Positions 1 to 10,000 of a DNA stretch of 34,201 nt are shown here, piece by piece (the first letter of the stretch is position 1; each line of letters opens with the position of its first letter). Below the pieces are notes generated by a model, which worked only from the letters and a program-made list of their open reading frames with translations, had not been told where the DNA came from and did not search any database. Origin of the DNA: Bacteroidales bacterium (GTDB taxonomy: Bacteria; Bacteroidota; Bacteroidia; Bacteroidales; UBA932); contig JAAZMM010000072.1 of assembly GCA_012798805.1 (NCBI GenBank), positions 1-34,201 on the forward strand, written 5' to 3'. The translations under genes were made by a program, and so were the position numbers.

Positions 1-1938
1 GGCATCCGAAATACGGAATTTCGAAAAATCATCATTAACGCTTTCGATAGCTTTGTCGAGTGTCGATGCAAACCAGGAGACTGCCAGGCGATTGAGGTCG
101 CTCTGAGCCATAACATCATCAACCTTCCAACCTTTAACCAAACGATATGCATTCCAGATCTTGTTGCTGAAATTACGACCCTGCTCTACCTGACTTTCGT
201 CAAAGAGAATATCATTGCCTGCTGATGTGCAGAGGAGCATTCCAAGACGAACACCATCTGCACCGTAAACCTTCATTAGTTCAATGGGGTCGGGAGAGTT
301 GCCAAGCTGTTTTGACATCTTACGACCTTGTTTGTCACGCACAATTCCTGTCAGATAGACATTACGAAAAGGTATATCCTGACAAAATTCCTGCCCTGCC
401 ATAATCATCCTTGCTACCCAGAAAAAGAGAATCTCAGGAGCTGTAACAAGATCATTTGTGGGATAATAATATGCGAGATCGGCATTAGGTGCTTTATCAG
501 GAAAACCGGGTTTAGCCGGATCAAATACCGATATTGGCCACAACCAGGAAGAGAACCAGGTATCCAGTACATCTTCATCCTGAACCAAATCTTCTGCCTT
601 GATGGAAGGGTCAATCTTGCGTGCAGCTTCGAGAGCCTCCTCAAATGAAGATTCCACTACAAAGTAGCCATTTGGAAGGTAGTATGCAGGTATCTGCTGA
701 CCCCACCACAACTGACGTGAAATACACCAGTCCCGAACATTTTCCATCCAGTGACGGTATGTGTTCTTAAATTTATCAGGTATGAGTCTAACTCCATCAT
801 CCTCCACAACCTGCAGCGCATCTTTTGCAAGATCATCCATCTTGAGAAACCACTGCATTGAGAGTTTGGGTTCAATGACGGCATTAGTGCGCTCTGAATA
901 GCCAATCTGCGACTTATAATCCTCCACTTTTTCAAGAAATCCTCCCTCTTCGAGCATCTTGACTATCTTTTTGCGCGCAACAAACCTATCCTCTCCGATA
1001 AGGATCCGGGCCTTTTCGTTGAGTCGGCCATTGTCATCAATAATGTCTATTACAGGGAGATTATGACGCAAACCTATTTCGTAGTCATTTATATCATGAG
1101 CCGGAGTGATTTTGAGACATCCCGTACCAAAGTCCATCGTCACATAATCATCCTCTATCATTGGGATCTCCTTATCAATTAGCGGAATGAGAACATTTTT
1201 GCCACGCAGATGTGCATATCTTTCATCTTCGGGATTAACACAGACCGCCACGTCAGCCATAATGGTTTCGGGGCGTGTCGTAGCAATGACGACATGATCG
1301 CATTCTCCCCGGGCTACATCACCGGCTATTTTATATCTCAGATAGTACAACCTGGAATCGGTCTCTTTATGGATTACCTCTTCATCGCTGACCGCAGTCA
1401 GGCCCTGAGGGTCCCAGTTGACCATACGCACCCCTCTATAAATAAGTCCCTTTTTATAAAAATGGACAAATGTGTTTATTACAGCTTCACTCAAATCGGG
1501 ATCCATTGTAAATCTCGTGCGCTCCCAGTCACAGGAGGCTCCGAGCTTCTTGAGTTGCTCGAGAATAATCCCGCCATGTTTTTCTCTCCACTCCCAGGCA
1601 TGCTGCAGAAACTCTTCACGAGTCAGATCTGACTTTTCAATCCCCTCATTTTTGAGCTTCTCAACCACTTTGGCTTCAGTTGCAATGGAAGCATGATCAG
1701 TACCGGGAACCCAACAGGCATTATAGCCCATCATTCTCGCACGGCGCACCAGCACATCCTGAAGCGTATTGTTGAGCATATGTCCCATATGGAGCACACC
1801 GGTCACATTTGGTGGCGGTATCACTATGGTATATGGTTCACGTTCATCAGGCTCCGAGTGGAAAAATCGATTCTCCAGCCAGTAAGCATACCACTTGTCT
1901 TCCGTCAGGGAAGGATCATATTTTATTGGGAGTTCCAT
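1..1938 (-). CDS. valS: Valine--tRNA ligase, 3' part cut off by the window edge
   Basis: Class I aminoacyl-tRNA synthetase that charges tRNA-Val in the cytoplasm. The frame is open from an ATG at 1938 to base 1, giving 646 residues with no stop, so the C-terminal anticodon-binding and coiled-coil parts lie outside the window. The N-terminus begins [17 protein letters not shown]. The HIGH-type motif is seen as LHMGH at about residues 46-52, with PPPNVTG just before it. The KMSKS-type motif is seen as [14 protein letters not shown] at about residue 540. The editing (CP1) region between them contains [13 protein letters not shown], typical of ValS. The start is supported by a Bacteroidota -7 box at 1981-1988 that would leave a leader of about 35-40 nt. 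No frameshift is visible. The identification rests on the motif set and on continuous ValS-like sequence. Confidence 0.96.
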   Translation of the reverse strand, partial: MELPIKYDPSLTEDKWYAYWLENRFFHSEPDEREPYTIVIPPPNVTGVLHMGHMLNNTLQDVLVRRARMMGYNACWVPGTDHASIATEAKVVEKLKNEGIEKSDLTREEFLQHAWEWREKHGGIILEQLKKLGASCDWERTRFTMDPDLSEAVINTFVHFYKKGLIYRGVRMVNWDPQGLTAVSDEEVIHKETDSRLYYLRYKIAGDVARGECDHVVIATTRPETIMADVAVCVNPEDERYAHLRGKNVLIPLIDKEIPMIEDDYVTMDFGTGCLKITPAHDINDYEIGLRHNLPVIDIIDDNGRLNEKARILIGEDRFVARKKIVKMLEEGGFLEKVEDYKSQIGYSERTNAVIEPKLSMQWFLKMDDLAKDALQVVEDDGVRLIPDKFKNTYRHWMENVRDWCISRQLWWGQQIPAYYLPNGYFVVESSFEEALEAARKIDPSIKAEDLVQDEDVLDTWFSSWLWPISVFDPAKPGFPDKAPNADLAYYYPTNDLVTAPEILFFWVARMIMAGQEFCQDIPFRNVYLTGIVRDKQGRKMSKQLGNSPDPIELMKVYGADGVRLGMLLCTSAGNDILFDESQVEQGRNFSNKIWNAYRLVKGWKVDDVMAQSDLNRLAVSWFASTLDKAIESVNDDFSKFRISDA

Positions 1939-1980
1939 CTATCTTAAAATCTTGCTTTTTCGTTTCAATAATTCAAATTG

Positions 1981-1988
1981 CAAAAGTA
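1981..1988 (-). promoter_or_regulatory. Putative -7 box of the valS promoter
   Basis: Read on the minus strand this is TACTTTTG, a perfect match to the Bacteroidota TAnnTTTG -7 element, 42 nt before the valS ATG. No clear TTTG -33 box lies 19-20 nt upstream. Instead AAATTAGGG (minus strand, 2008-2016) sits 19 nt away, a motif also found before pckA. Confidence 0.5.
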
Positions 1989-2084
1989 AACAATTTCGGC
2001 AAAATATCCCTAATTTACAACATTCCATATTTACCATACAACTAAGCAGGTAAGTGCCATGAGAAGGGGATTGAAGCACTTGCA

Positions 2085-2717
2085 TCATTTCTTACCACAC
2101 AACTTGCATAGTTCCTCATAAAGAGATTGTACCGGGAGCCCCATTACATTATAGTAGGAGCCCTTAATGGCAGTAATACCGATATGTCCTATCCACTCCT
2201 GCACGCCATAGGCTCCCGCCTTGTCGTAAGGAGCATAATTATCTATATAGTATGAGATTTCTTCAGGAGTGAGTTCCTTGAATGTAACCTCAGTTACTGC
2301 TGTAAAGGAGCGTATTGCTTTTGAAGTGCGGAGAGCCACACCGGTCAGCACATAGTGGGTGTTATCCGAGAGCAGAGAGAGTATGCTGACGGCATCCTCC
2401 CTGTCAGTCGGTTTGCCAAGTATTTGGCATTTTTGCAGAATCTCATCCGTAAGCACCCCGCTCCCCTGTTTTTCTTCCGGACAAAAAACCAACGTATCGG
2501 CAGTTATGAGTACTTCATCAGGTTCAAGAGGCCTGTGGAATGCTAATGACTTATGTTTTGCAAGATATTCCGGAACTTGCGACTGGGGAATATCTCCGTT
2601 AAATGCCTCCGGTGCTTCAGGACCTGTTTCTACTTTAAATTCGATATCCAATCCAGCCAGAAGCTCATACCTGCGGGGAGATTTCGATGCAAGTATAAAT
2701 CTGTATCCATCAAACAT
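2085..2717 (-). CDS. maf: Maf-family nucleoside triphosphate pyrophosphatase
   Basis: Cytoplasmic house-cleaning enzyme of the Maf/YhdE family, which hydrolyses dTTP/UTP or modified NTPs to the monophosphate and PPi. The protein is 210 residues, near the usual 190-210. The N-terminal signature SKSPRR is at residues 11-16 (FILASKSPRRYELL), followed by the ITADTLVF segment, the GKPTDREDA segment and a C-terminal YDKAGAYGVQEW segment, all diagnostic. An upstream in-frame ATG at 2768 would add 17 residues, but it lies deep inside kdsC and the extension does not look like Maf sequence. The start at 2717 has a GGAAGAA Shine-Dalgarno-like stretch and overlaps the kdsC stop by only 8 nt. That overlap implies translational coupling in a kdsC-maf operon, a pairing that I recall from other Bacteroidota. 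Substrate preference cannot be read from sequence alone. Confidence 0.93.
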   Translation of the reverse strand: MFDGYRFILASKSPRRYELLAGLDIEFKVETGPEAPEAFNGDIPQSQVPEYLAKHKSLAFHRPLEPDEVLITADTLVFCPEEKQGSGVLTDEILQKCQILGKPTDREDAVSILSLLSDNTHYVLTGVALRTSKAIRSFTAVTEVTFKELTPEEISYYIDNYAPYDKAGAYGVQEWIGHIGITAIKGSYYNVMGLPVQSLYEELCKLCGKK

Positions 2718-3291
2718 TTCTTCCGGTTTTCTTTGAAAGCTTTGATATATGATCGGGATACCTGGCACTCACTGGTAATTCGGGGTCAAAATGCCATTTA
2801 TCTTGCGTTTTAAGCACTTTTTCAACTACATCCCGGATACACCCCCGCCCACCGGGGAAAGGGGAAATATAATTACATGCCTCTTTCACTTCAGTCACGG
2901 CATCGGAAGGTGCGACTGCAAGTCCTGCCTCGCGAAGAGCAGGTATGTCGGGAATGTCATCCCCAACAAATGCCACTTCAGAGGGTTGTAAGCCATAATC
3001 CGAACAAAACCTCAAAAAATCAGGGCGTTTGTCTCTGGAAAGCTGATATAGGTCCCGGGGTTTCACACCAAGCGACTGGGCTCTGTGGATAATGCTCTGA
3101 GAGCAGCCTCCTGTGATTATAGCTACAGGATAACCATTATCAACTGCCATTCTGACAGCAAAACAATCTTTTGAATCAAATGTACGGAGAAGGTCGCCGT
3201 CGGGCATGGAGAGAATGGATCCATCAGTGAAAACTCCATCAACATCAAACGCAAACGCTTTAATATTCTCAAACATATTTTCAGTCTTCAT
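2710..3291 (-). CDS. kdsC: KdsC-like HAD phosphatase (3-deoxy-D-manno-octulosonate 8-phosphate phosphatase)
   Basis: HAD-superfamily phosphatase of the C0 (capless, YrbI/KdsC) type, expected to remove phosphate from KDO-8-P during lipopolysaccharide inner-core synthesis in the cytoplasm. The protein has 193 residues. HAD motif I is FDVDGVFTDG, with nucleophile Asp16 and Asp18; motif II is the IITGG stretch; motif III Lys lies in the SRDKRPD region; and motif IV is FVGDDIPDIPAL. The family hallmark TDG after the first motif is present. The C-terminal tail after about residue 165 (TQDKWHFDPELP...) is longer than in minimal KdsC and runs into the overlapping maf start. The gap upstream to recQ holds a repeat-rich spacer. 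Related YrbI phosphatases act on other sugar acids, so the exact substrate is inferred. Confidence 0.85.
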   Translation of the reverse strand: MKTENMFENIKAFAFDVDGVFTDGSILSMPDGDLLRTFDSKDCFAVRMAVDNGYPVAIITGGCSQSIIHRAQSLGVKPRDLYQLSRDKRPDFLRFCSDYGLQPSEVAFVGDDIPDIPALREAGLAVAPSDAVTEVKEACNYISPFPGGRGCIRDVVEKVLKTQDKWHFDPELPVSARYPDHISKLSKKTGRNV

Positions 3292-3362
3292 TTATTGTTA
3301 TTCTTTATTATATAATTATACTAATTTTAACACTTAATAAATATCTCATCATCCTCACTTTG

Positions 3363-3444
3363 ACTCATAAACACACACTCAACTCTCGCAACCCACAACC
3401 TGCACCCCATAACCCGTAACTCGCAACCCGCAACCCGCAACTCA
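3363..3444. repeat. Degenerate short tandem repeat rich in CGCAACCC
   Basis: This spacer between kdsC and recQ is built from variants of a 7-11 base unit such as AACTCGCAACCC and CCCGCAACCCGCAAC. It contains CTGCACCCCATAACCC, closely matching CTGTACCCCATAACAC at 10483-10498. The array reaches into the recQ stop codon (3442-3444). Related arrays lie at 10470-10520 and, inside a gene, at 29257-29340. Confidence 0.8.
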
Positions 3445-5151
3445 TCTCTTTTTTTCAATACAAACATCACATTTGCCACAAGGAGCGGACTTTTCCTGGC
3501 CAAAGTAGCGCAATAGTGATACGCTACGACAAGTAGAATCGTCGGTAATCATGGAGATCATGGCATTGACTCCTGAGGTACGGCGCTCCACTTTTTCTTT
3601 ATACTCCGATTCGGGCAAACGAAGGTTTTTCTCGTAAAGCCTTTCATTATAAAAGGTAAGAATCGGTGAACGGAATTTTGGCACATAAGTCATTATATGT
3701 CTGTTGGAAAGAGTGATGAGTTTTGCCTTCACAGCCTCCACGGCATAACGCCCGGCTCTTGCTATCTTCTCCTCATCAATGGTAACATAGCCTGAAAAGA
3801 TACCTGAGTACATCCTCAGAAGCACCTTTACAAAGGTATCCATCTCTTTGGAACCCAGCTGAACCTTATATAGTTCATCCCTTGAAACGTCAAAACGGAC
3901 TTTCGACGCGATTTCAAGCTCCTCGGAAAGTGTCCAATACCCTGCCTGCTCTATATATCTGATTGCATAGTAAGCAGTTGAAGAATGAAGTTTAAAATGG
4001 CGCACAAATGCATCCAGGTCAAACTTGACGCTGCGTCCCGCCCCCTCTTCATAGGGTATGCCCATAAACATAAAGACTTTCTGATAAATATCACGAATAT
4101 AATCCAGTGGCGGAAAGGTTACCCGACTAATCTGGTGCAAACGGCGGATATCGCTTTTATTCCAAAGAAGCACGGTATAAGAAAGCTCTCCATCCCTACC
4201 GGCTCTGCCGGCTTCCTGGAAATAGCCCTCCACATTATCCGGCATATCGAAATGACAAACAAATCTCACATCGGGTTTATCAATACCCATTCCAAAGGCA
4301 TTGGTAGCAACTATGATGCGTGTTTTATCGTTCTTCCATTGCTCCTGTATGCGCGAACGATCATCTCTTTCCATACCGGCATGATAAGCTAGTGCCTCTA
4401 TTTTCTGACTTCGCAAGAAGGAGGCAATCTGTTCGGCAGTCCGCCTTTTACCGACATATACAAGGCCGGTACCGGGTACATTGTTACAGATGGAGAGCAG
4501 CTGCCCCAATTTATCCTCACATTTTCGGAAGACATAGGAAAGATTGGGCCTTTCAAAAGATGAAACAAGCTTGTTGGGAGAATCAAACTCCAGATGCTCC
4601 ATAATATCATCCGCCACTTTCGGAGTAGCGGTAGCAGTAAGAGCGATAACCGGTACACGCCTATCAGCACTGATGATTTGCCGTATTTCCGCTATCTGAA
4701 GATAATCCGGGCGAAAATCATAACCCCATTGGCTGATGCAATGCGCCTCATCCACTGCAAGAAAATTAACATTCATCCGCGCTACCCTTACACGAAAAAG
4801 TTCGGTTCTCAAACGTTCGGGAGAGAGATATAGAAACTTATAGTCTCCATATATCGCATTGTCGAGAACAATATCAATCTCGCGATAGGACATTCCGGAA
4901 CAGACTAGTAGAGAGGGAATTCCGCGCTCATTGAGATTCTCTACCTGATCTTTCATAAGCGCAATAAGGGGTGATACCACCACACATATTCCCGGCGTCA
5001 TCATGGAGGGAACCTGGAAACAGATCGATTTGCCTCCTCCTGTAGGGAGAATGGCAAGAGTATCTCTCCCCTCCAGCACAGAGGAGATAATTTCCTCCTG
5101 CATCGGACGAAAGGAGTCATATCCCCAGTACTTCTTCAGTGTCTCTCTCAT
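3442..5151 (-). CDS. recQ: RecQ-family ATP-dependent DNA helicase, short form
   Basis: A 3'-5' superfamily 2 DNA helicase acting in recombination and replication-fork repair. The protein is 569 residues from the chosen ATG. Motif 0 is WGYDSFRPMQEEII (residues 9-22). Walker A is PTGGGKS (36-42). Walker B/motif II is VDEAHCISQWG (133-143), followed by the aromatic-rich loop DFRPDY and motif III TATATP. The second RecA lobe holds ATNAFGMGIDKPDVR and QEAGRAGRDG. There is no HRDC domain. The zinc ligands appear as C-x16-C-x2-C-x2-C at the extreme C-terminus, after about 200 residues that include a winged-helix-like stretch. An upstream ATG at 5178 would add nine residues (MPFNCYFCG), but family members start at the MRETLKKYWGY equivalent. 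A -7-like box at 5156-5163 also sits immediately before the chosen ATG. Confidence 0.94.
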   Translation of the reverse strand: MRETLKKYWGYDSFRPMQEEIISSVLEGRDTLAILPTGGGKSICFQVPSMMTPGICVVVSPLIALMKDQVENLNERGIPSLLVCSGMSYREIDIVLDNAIYGDYKFLYLSPERLRTELFRVRVARMNVNFLAVDEAHCISQWGYDFRPDYLQIAEIRQIISADRRVPVIALTATATPKVADDIMEHLEFDSPNKLVSSFERPNLSYVFRKCEDKLGQLLSICNNVPGTGLVYVGKRRTAEQIASFLRSQKIEALAYHAGMERDDRSRIQEQWKNDKTRIIVATNAFGMGIDKPDVRFVCHFDMPDNVEGYFQEAGRAGRDGELSYTVLLWNKSDIRRLHQISRVTFPPLDYIRDIYQKVFMFMGIPYEEGAGRSVKFDLDAFVRHFKLHSSTAYYAIRYIEQAGYWTLSEELEIASKVRFDVSRDELYKVQLGSKEMDTFVKVLLRMYSGIFSGYVTIDEEKIARAGRYAVEAVKAKLITLSNRHIMTYVPKFRSPILTFYNERLYEKNLRLPESEYKEKVERRTSGVNAMISMITDDSTCRSVSLLRYFGQEKSAPCGKCDVCIEKKR

Positions 5152-5155
5152 GCCG

Positions 5156-5163
5156 CAAAAATA
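5156..5163 (-). promoter_or_regulatory. Putative -7 box directly in front of recQ
   Basis: Minus-strand TATTTTTG matches TAnnTTTG and ends 4 nt before the recQ ATG at 5151. The same 13 bases TTGTTATTTTTGC occur in front of rmuC (26253-26260 region), also 4 nt from the start. No -33 TTTG is evident at 19-20 nt, so the call is tentative. Confidence 0.35.
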
Positions 5164-5216
5164 ACAATTAAATGGCAAACTATTTGCATAAAATTAGGGT
5201 CGTTCAAATAATGTAT

Positions 5217-5224
5217 TACCTTTG
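5217..5224 (+). promoter_or_regulatory. Putative -7 box of the pckA promoter
   Basis: TACCTTTG matches TAnnTTTG and lies 57 nt before the pckA start, leaving an A/T-rich leader. AAATTAGGG at 5191-5199 occupies the -33 area; a canonical TTTG is missing there. Confidence 0.5.
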
Positions 5225-5281
5225 CGCGATTAAAATTTTGAACATTAAACACACAATTTTAAATTTTTAAACATAATAATT

Positions 5282-6886
5282 ATGGCAAATATCGATTTAT
5301 CAAAGTACGGCATCAAGGATGTGAAGAAAGTAATCCATAACCCCAGTTATGAGGAGTTGTATGAGGCTGAGTTGAACCCCAACCTCAATGGATTTGAGAC
5401 AGGACAGTTGACGGAGCTTGGTGCTGTTAACGTAATGACAGGTGTTTACACCGGACGTTCTCCCAAAGACAAGTTTTGGGTAATGGATGACATTACCCGG
5501 GACACTATATGGTGGACATCAGACGAATATATTAATGACAATAAACCTGTTACCCCTGAAGCATGGAAAGAGTTGAAGAAAATTGCTTTAAAGCAACTTT
5601 CAGATAAAACTCTCTATGTGATGGATACATTTTGCGGTGCAAATGAAAACTCCCGTATAAAAATTCGCTTCATCATGGAAGTAGCCTGGCAGGCACACTT
5701 CGTAAAGAATATGTTCATACGCCCCACCGAAGAGGAACTTGCCAACTTTGGAGAACCCGATTTCGTAGTTCTGAATGCATCCAAGACAAAGGTTGAAAAT
5801 TACGAAGAACTTGGACTGAACTCGGAAACAGCAGTTGTATTTAACCTTACTGAAAAGATGCAGGTAATTATCAATACCTGGTATGGGGGCGAAATGAAAA
5901 AGGGAATGTTCTCTTACATGAACTACCTCCTCCCTCTCCAGGGTATAGCCTCAATGCACTGTTCCGCCAATGTAGGCGAGGATGGTGAAACAGCTATCTT
6001 CTTTGGCCTGTCAGGTACTGGTAAAACCACTCTCTCTACAGACCCCAAGCGCAAGCTTATAGGTGACGATGAGCATGGTTGGGACGATGACGGCATCTTC
6101 AATTTTGAGGGCGGATGCTATGCAAAAGTCATTAACCTCAGCAAAGAGGCTGAGCCCGATATCTACAATGCAATTAAGCGCGATGCTCTCCTTGAGAATG
6201 TAACTGTTGATGAAAATGGTAAAATTGATTTCGATGATAAGAGCGTAACTGAAAATACCCGTGTATCTTATCCGATTTACCACATTGACAACATTGTAAA
6301 ACCGATCTCGAAGGCAGGTCATGCAAAAAAGGTTATTTTCCTTACTGCCGATGCTTTTGGAGTATTTCCTCCCGTATCCAAGCTCACCCCCGAGCAGACA
6401 CAGTACTACTTCCTTAGCGGTTTTACTGCCAAACTGGCAGGTACCGAGCGTGGTATTACAGAGCCTACCCCCACTTTCTCGGCTTGCTTCGGAGCAGCAT
6501 TCCTCTCCCTCCACCCTACCAAGTACGGTGAAGAGCTTGTGAAGAGAATGGAGGCCAGCGGAGCAACCGCTTATCTTGTAAATACAGGATGGAACGGCAC
6601 AGGCAAGCGTATCTCCATCAAGGATACCCGTGCTATCATCGATGCTATTCTTGACGGATCAATCGACAAGGCAGAGACTACATTTATTCCTGTATTCAAT
6701 CTGGAGATACCCAAAGCACTACCCAATGTTGATACCAACATTCTAGATCCACGCAACACTTACGGTTGCTCTTGCGAATGGGATAGAAAAGCAGCCCACC
6801 TTGCAGGTAAATTTATAGAGAACTTCACCAAGTTTACAGATAACCCTGCAGGTGCTGCACTTGTACCAGCAGGACCGAGAGTGTAG
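5282..6886 (+). CDS. pckA: Phosphoenolpyruvate carboxykinase (ATP)
   Basis: Converts oxaloacetate plus ATP to phosphoenolpyruvate, CO2 and ADP. In fermentative Bacteroidota it usually runs in the carboxylating direction, towards succinate, as well as in gluconeogenesis. The protein is 534 residues, a normal length. Visible signatures are [11 protein letters not shown] (57-67), the substrate/Mn region, the P-loop LSGTGKTTL (243-251), and the kinase-2/metal motif [20 protein letters not shown] (259-278). A C-terminal adenine-binding region contains [20 protein letters not shown]. It is monocistronic, with its own promoter-like box and a strong intrinsic terminator at 6907-6936. Codon use is C-ending and regular, in keeping with high expression. 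The identification is secure. Confidence 0.98.
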   Translation: MANIDLSKYGIKDVKKVIHNPSYEELYEAELNPNLNGFETGQLTELGAVNVMTGVYTGRSPKDKFWVMDDITRDTIWWTSDEYINDNKPVTPEAWKELKKIALKQLSDKTLYVMDTFCGANENSRIKIRFIMEVAWQAHFVKNMFIRPTEEELANFGEPDFVVLNASKTKVENYEELGLNSETAVVFNLTEKMQVIINTWYGGEMKKGMFSYMNYLLPLQGIASMHCSANVGEDGETAIFFGLSGTGKTTLSTDPKRKLIGDDEHGWDDDGIFNFEGGCYAKVINLSKEAEPDIYNAIKRDALLENVTVDENGKIDFDDKSVTENTRVSYPIYHIDNIVKPISKAGHAKKVIFLTADAFGVFPPVSKLTPEQTQYYFLSGFTAKLAGTERGITEPTPTFSACFGAAFLSLHPTKYGEELVKRMEASGATAYLVNTGWNGTGKRISIKDTRAIIDAILDGSIDKAETTFIPVFNLEIPKALPNVDTNILDPRNTYGCSCEWDRKAAHLAGKFIENFTKFTDNPAGAALVPAGPRV

Positions 6887-6906
6887 CCAAGAACTAATAG
6901 CCAACA

Positions 6907-6936
6907 AAGAGGGTCACCACGGTGATCCTCTTTTTT
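6907..6936 (+). terminator. Intrinsic terminator of pckA
   Basis: An 11-bp stem pairs AAGAGGGTCAC (6907-6917) with GTGATCCTCTT (6922-6932), with one G-T wobble. It encloses the loop CACG and runs into six T residues (6931-6936). It begins 21 nt after the pckA stop. Confidence 0.9.
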
Positions 6937-7031
6937 ATGTAAGAATTTGAGCATCTAGCATTTAGGATCTGCAATCGTTAGAATTAACACAATTGTAACA
7001 CCTCTTCATATCTGAGATCACAATCCTTTTG

Positions 7032-7039
7032 TATATTTG
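7032..7039 (+). promoter_or_regulatory. Putative -7 box of the TonB-dependent receptor promoter
   Basis: TATATTTG matches TAnnTTTG, 38 nt before the receptor start and downstream of the pckA terminator. The -33 position lacks a clear TTTG, so only the -7 part is supported. Confidence 0.5.
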
Positions 7040-7077
7040 GCGGCATAAAAATTAATATTATTTTTAACAAAAACACT

Positions 7078-10000
7078 ATGAATCAATTACTTAAGAAATT
7101 ATTTCCGCTTGTAGCACTATTATTATTCTCTATTAACGTCAGTGCACAAGTAACTACTTCAAGCATAAATGGCCAGATCCTTAGTGATTCGGGCGAAAAA
7201 CTCGTAGGAGCTACCGTTATTGCTACGCATGTGCCTTCCGGTACAAACTACTATGCAGTAGCCAATGAAGATGGTCGCTATGCCATCCAAGGTATGCGCC
7301 CGGGAGGTCCCTATGAGATTAAGGTACACCTTCTAGGCTACCAGACCACTGTTTTTCAGGATCGAGTACTCCAACTTGGTGTAGCATTTACACAGGATGC
7401 AACTCTTGTTATTTCCACAGAAGAACTTGAACAAGTTGTGGTTATTGCTTCACCCAGCTCAAAGTTTTCCAGTGAAAAGACAGGTGCTGCTACCAACATC
7501 AACTCATCGCAGATCACTAATATGCCTACCATCAACCGTAGCATTACAGACATTGCCCGTATCTCACCTTATGCAAACGGAATGAGCTTTGCCGGTGGAA
7601 ACGGACGTTCCTCCAATTTCACGGTTGACGGTGCCAACTTCAACAACAACTTCGGTCTGAGCGCCAGTCTCCCCGGAGGTGGCAACCCTATCTCAATGGA
7701 TGCCATCGATGAGATTCAGGTAGTTGTTGCCCCCTTCGATGTACGCCAAACAAACTTCATCGGCGGCGGTATCAACGCTATCACCAAATCGGGTACAAAC
7801 ACCTTCAAAGGTACGGCATACACCTATTACCGCAACCAGGATATGAGGGGTAATAAAATCAACGGCAAAGAGTTGGATGAGCGCGCCAAAGAGTCCAACG
7901 CCGTATATGGTTTCACTTTTGGCGGGCCTATCATTAAAAACAAACTTTTCTTCTTCACTAACTTTGAAATGGAGAAAACTCCCGGACAGGTAATCAAATA
8001 CCGCGCTAACAAGGGTGGAGAAGCAGCTGAGGGTAATGTGTCCCGTACACTTGCTTCAGACATGCAGGCAGTAAAGGATTTTATGATGCAGAAATATAAT
8101 TATGACACAGGTTCTTATACTGACTTCCCCGGCGACCAGTCAAACATTAAGTTCCTTGCCCGCATTGACTGGAACATCAGTGACAACCACAGGCTTAACC
8201 TCCGTTACAACTATACTAAGAATACTGCCTGGAATGCTCCAAACGGCAACTCATCCGATACAGGATACCGCCTCAACGGCACATACCGCGTGGGCAACCA
8301 GTCAATGGCTTTCGCCAACACCATGTACTCTATGGATAACCTGGTACAGTCTTTCTCTGCCGATCTCAACAGCAGATTTACCGACAACCTCTCCAATCAG
8401 CTTCTTGTGACTTTCTCCAAAATCGATGATGTGAGAGGTTCAAAGTCTGCCCCCTTCCCCCACATTGACATTATGGCCGGCAAGGATGGCGAAGGCAAGC
8501 AGATTATGGAGCCTTATATGTCTCTTGGTTATGAGCTCTTTACCTGGAATAACGGTGTACACAACAACATTCTCACAATTAAGGATGATATTACCTGGCT
8601 TTTAGGCAATCACAAAATACTTGCAGGTGTGAGTTATGAGTACCAATTTGCTGACAACGCATATATGCGCAACGGTACAATGTACTACCGCTACAACAGT
8701 CTCGATGATTTCCTCAATAGCAGGACTCCCGAGTCTTTTGCCATCACTTATGGATGGAACGGTGAACCCAACCCCAACGCTCGTGTTACATTTAACCAGA
8801 TCGGTTTATACGTGCAGGATGAGTGGAACATAAGCAATAAATTCAAACTCACCTATGGTGTGCGTTTTGACGAACTCTTATTTGACGAAAGCGACATAGC
8901 CACCAATAAAGCCATATATGATCTCACTTTCAGGGATGACCAGAAGATCGATACCGGCTTGTGGCCCAAAGCTAATCTCCAGATCTCTCCCAGGATAGGT
9001 TTTATCTGGGATGTGAAGGGAGACAAGTCCATAAAGCTGCGTGGAGGTACAGGTCTCTTTGCAGGTCGTCTCCCACTGGTATTCTTCACCAATATGCCGA
9101 CAAACGCAGGTCTGGTACAGAACTCTGTACAGTTCAGAACATCATATAAGAATGGCGTTCCTACAGGAGCATATGACAAGCGACTTGACCAATTCAACGG
9201 CGGTATGATGACCGATGTTCAGGAAGCTATCAAGGCACTGGGACTCCAGACCGAGCTCAATGAGAGCAACCACGTTGCAGGTTCGAAGATTTCCGGTGTT
9301 GACCGCAACTTCAAAATGCCTCAGATTTGGAAATCCTCAATCGCCGTTGACTGGCAACTTCCCGTTTCCTTCCCCTTTACCCTTACCGGAGAATTTATGT
9401 TCAACAAGGTAGTCAGCGGGGTTACGATTGATAATATCAATATTAATCACCCGACGAATTGGAAGCGCTTCCGCGGTGCTGACAACCGTTTAATCTATCC
9501 CTCAGACTATGCAATTCACTCAAGGAAGAATGCTGTTGTTCTGACTAATACAAGCAAGGGTTACGGCTACACGGCCAACATAACTCTTACAGCTCAGCCT
9601 GTAAGAAATCTCGATTTGATGTTCGCATATACAATGACCGAATCCAAAGAGGTATCAGGATTGCCCGGAAGTGACCCGGTATCCACCTGGCAGGGCCTTA
9701 TCACTATTGATGGTCCTAACTTCGGTACTGTACAGCGCTCGCAATATGTGGTTCCCCATAAATTGATTGCAAGTATCAACTACTTTATCCCCTTCAAGAT
9801 ATTTGGCGGCAAAGGACTTCACCTCAACCTCTTCTATAGCGGATCATCAGGCAACGGCTACAGCTATGTTTACTCAAATGATATGAATGGTGACGGCATC
9901 AACCGCGACCTTATGTATATCCCCAAGGATGATAGCCAAATCAACTTCAAAACCGACGCTGACCGCGCTGCATTCTGGAAATTCGTTGAGCAGGATAAAT

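Noticed and set aside
2085-2768. Longer maf start at 2768
   Set aside because: It would overlap kdsC by 59 nt and add residues unlike the family; ATG 2717 has a better ribosome-binding site.
3363-3444. Possible CRISPR array
   Set aside because: Units are short and degenerate, there are no spacers of regular length and no cas genes nearby.
6011-6514. 167-codon minus-strand open frame inside pckA
   Set aside because: It is antisense to a perfectly conserved enzyme gene with strong codon bias; the translation shows no family features.
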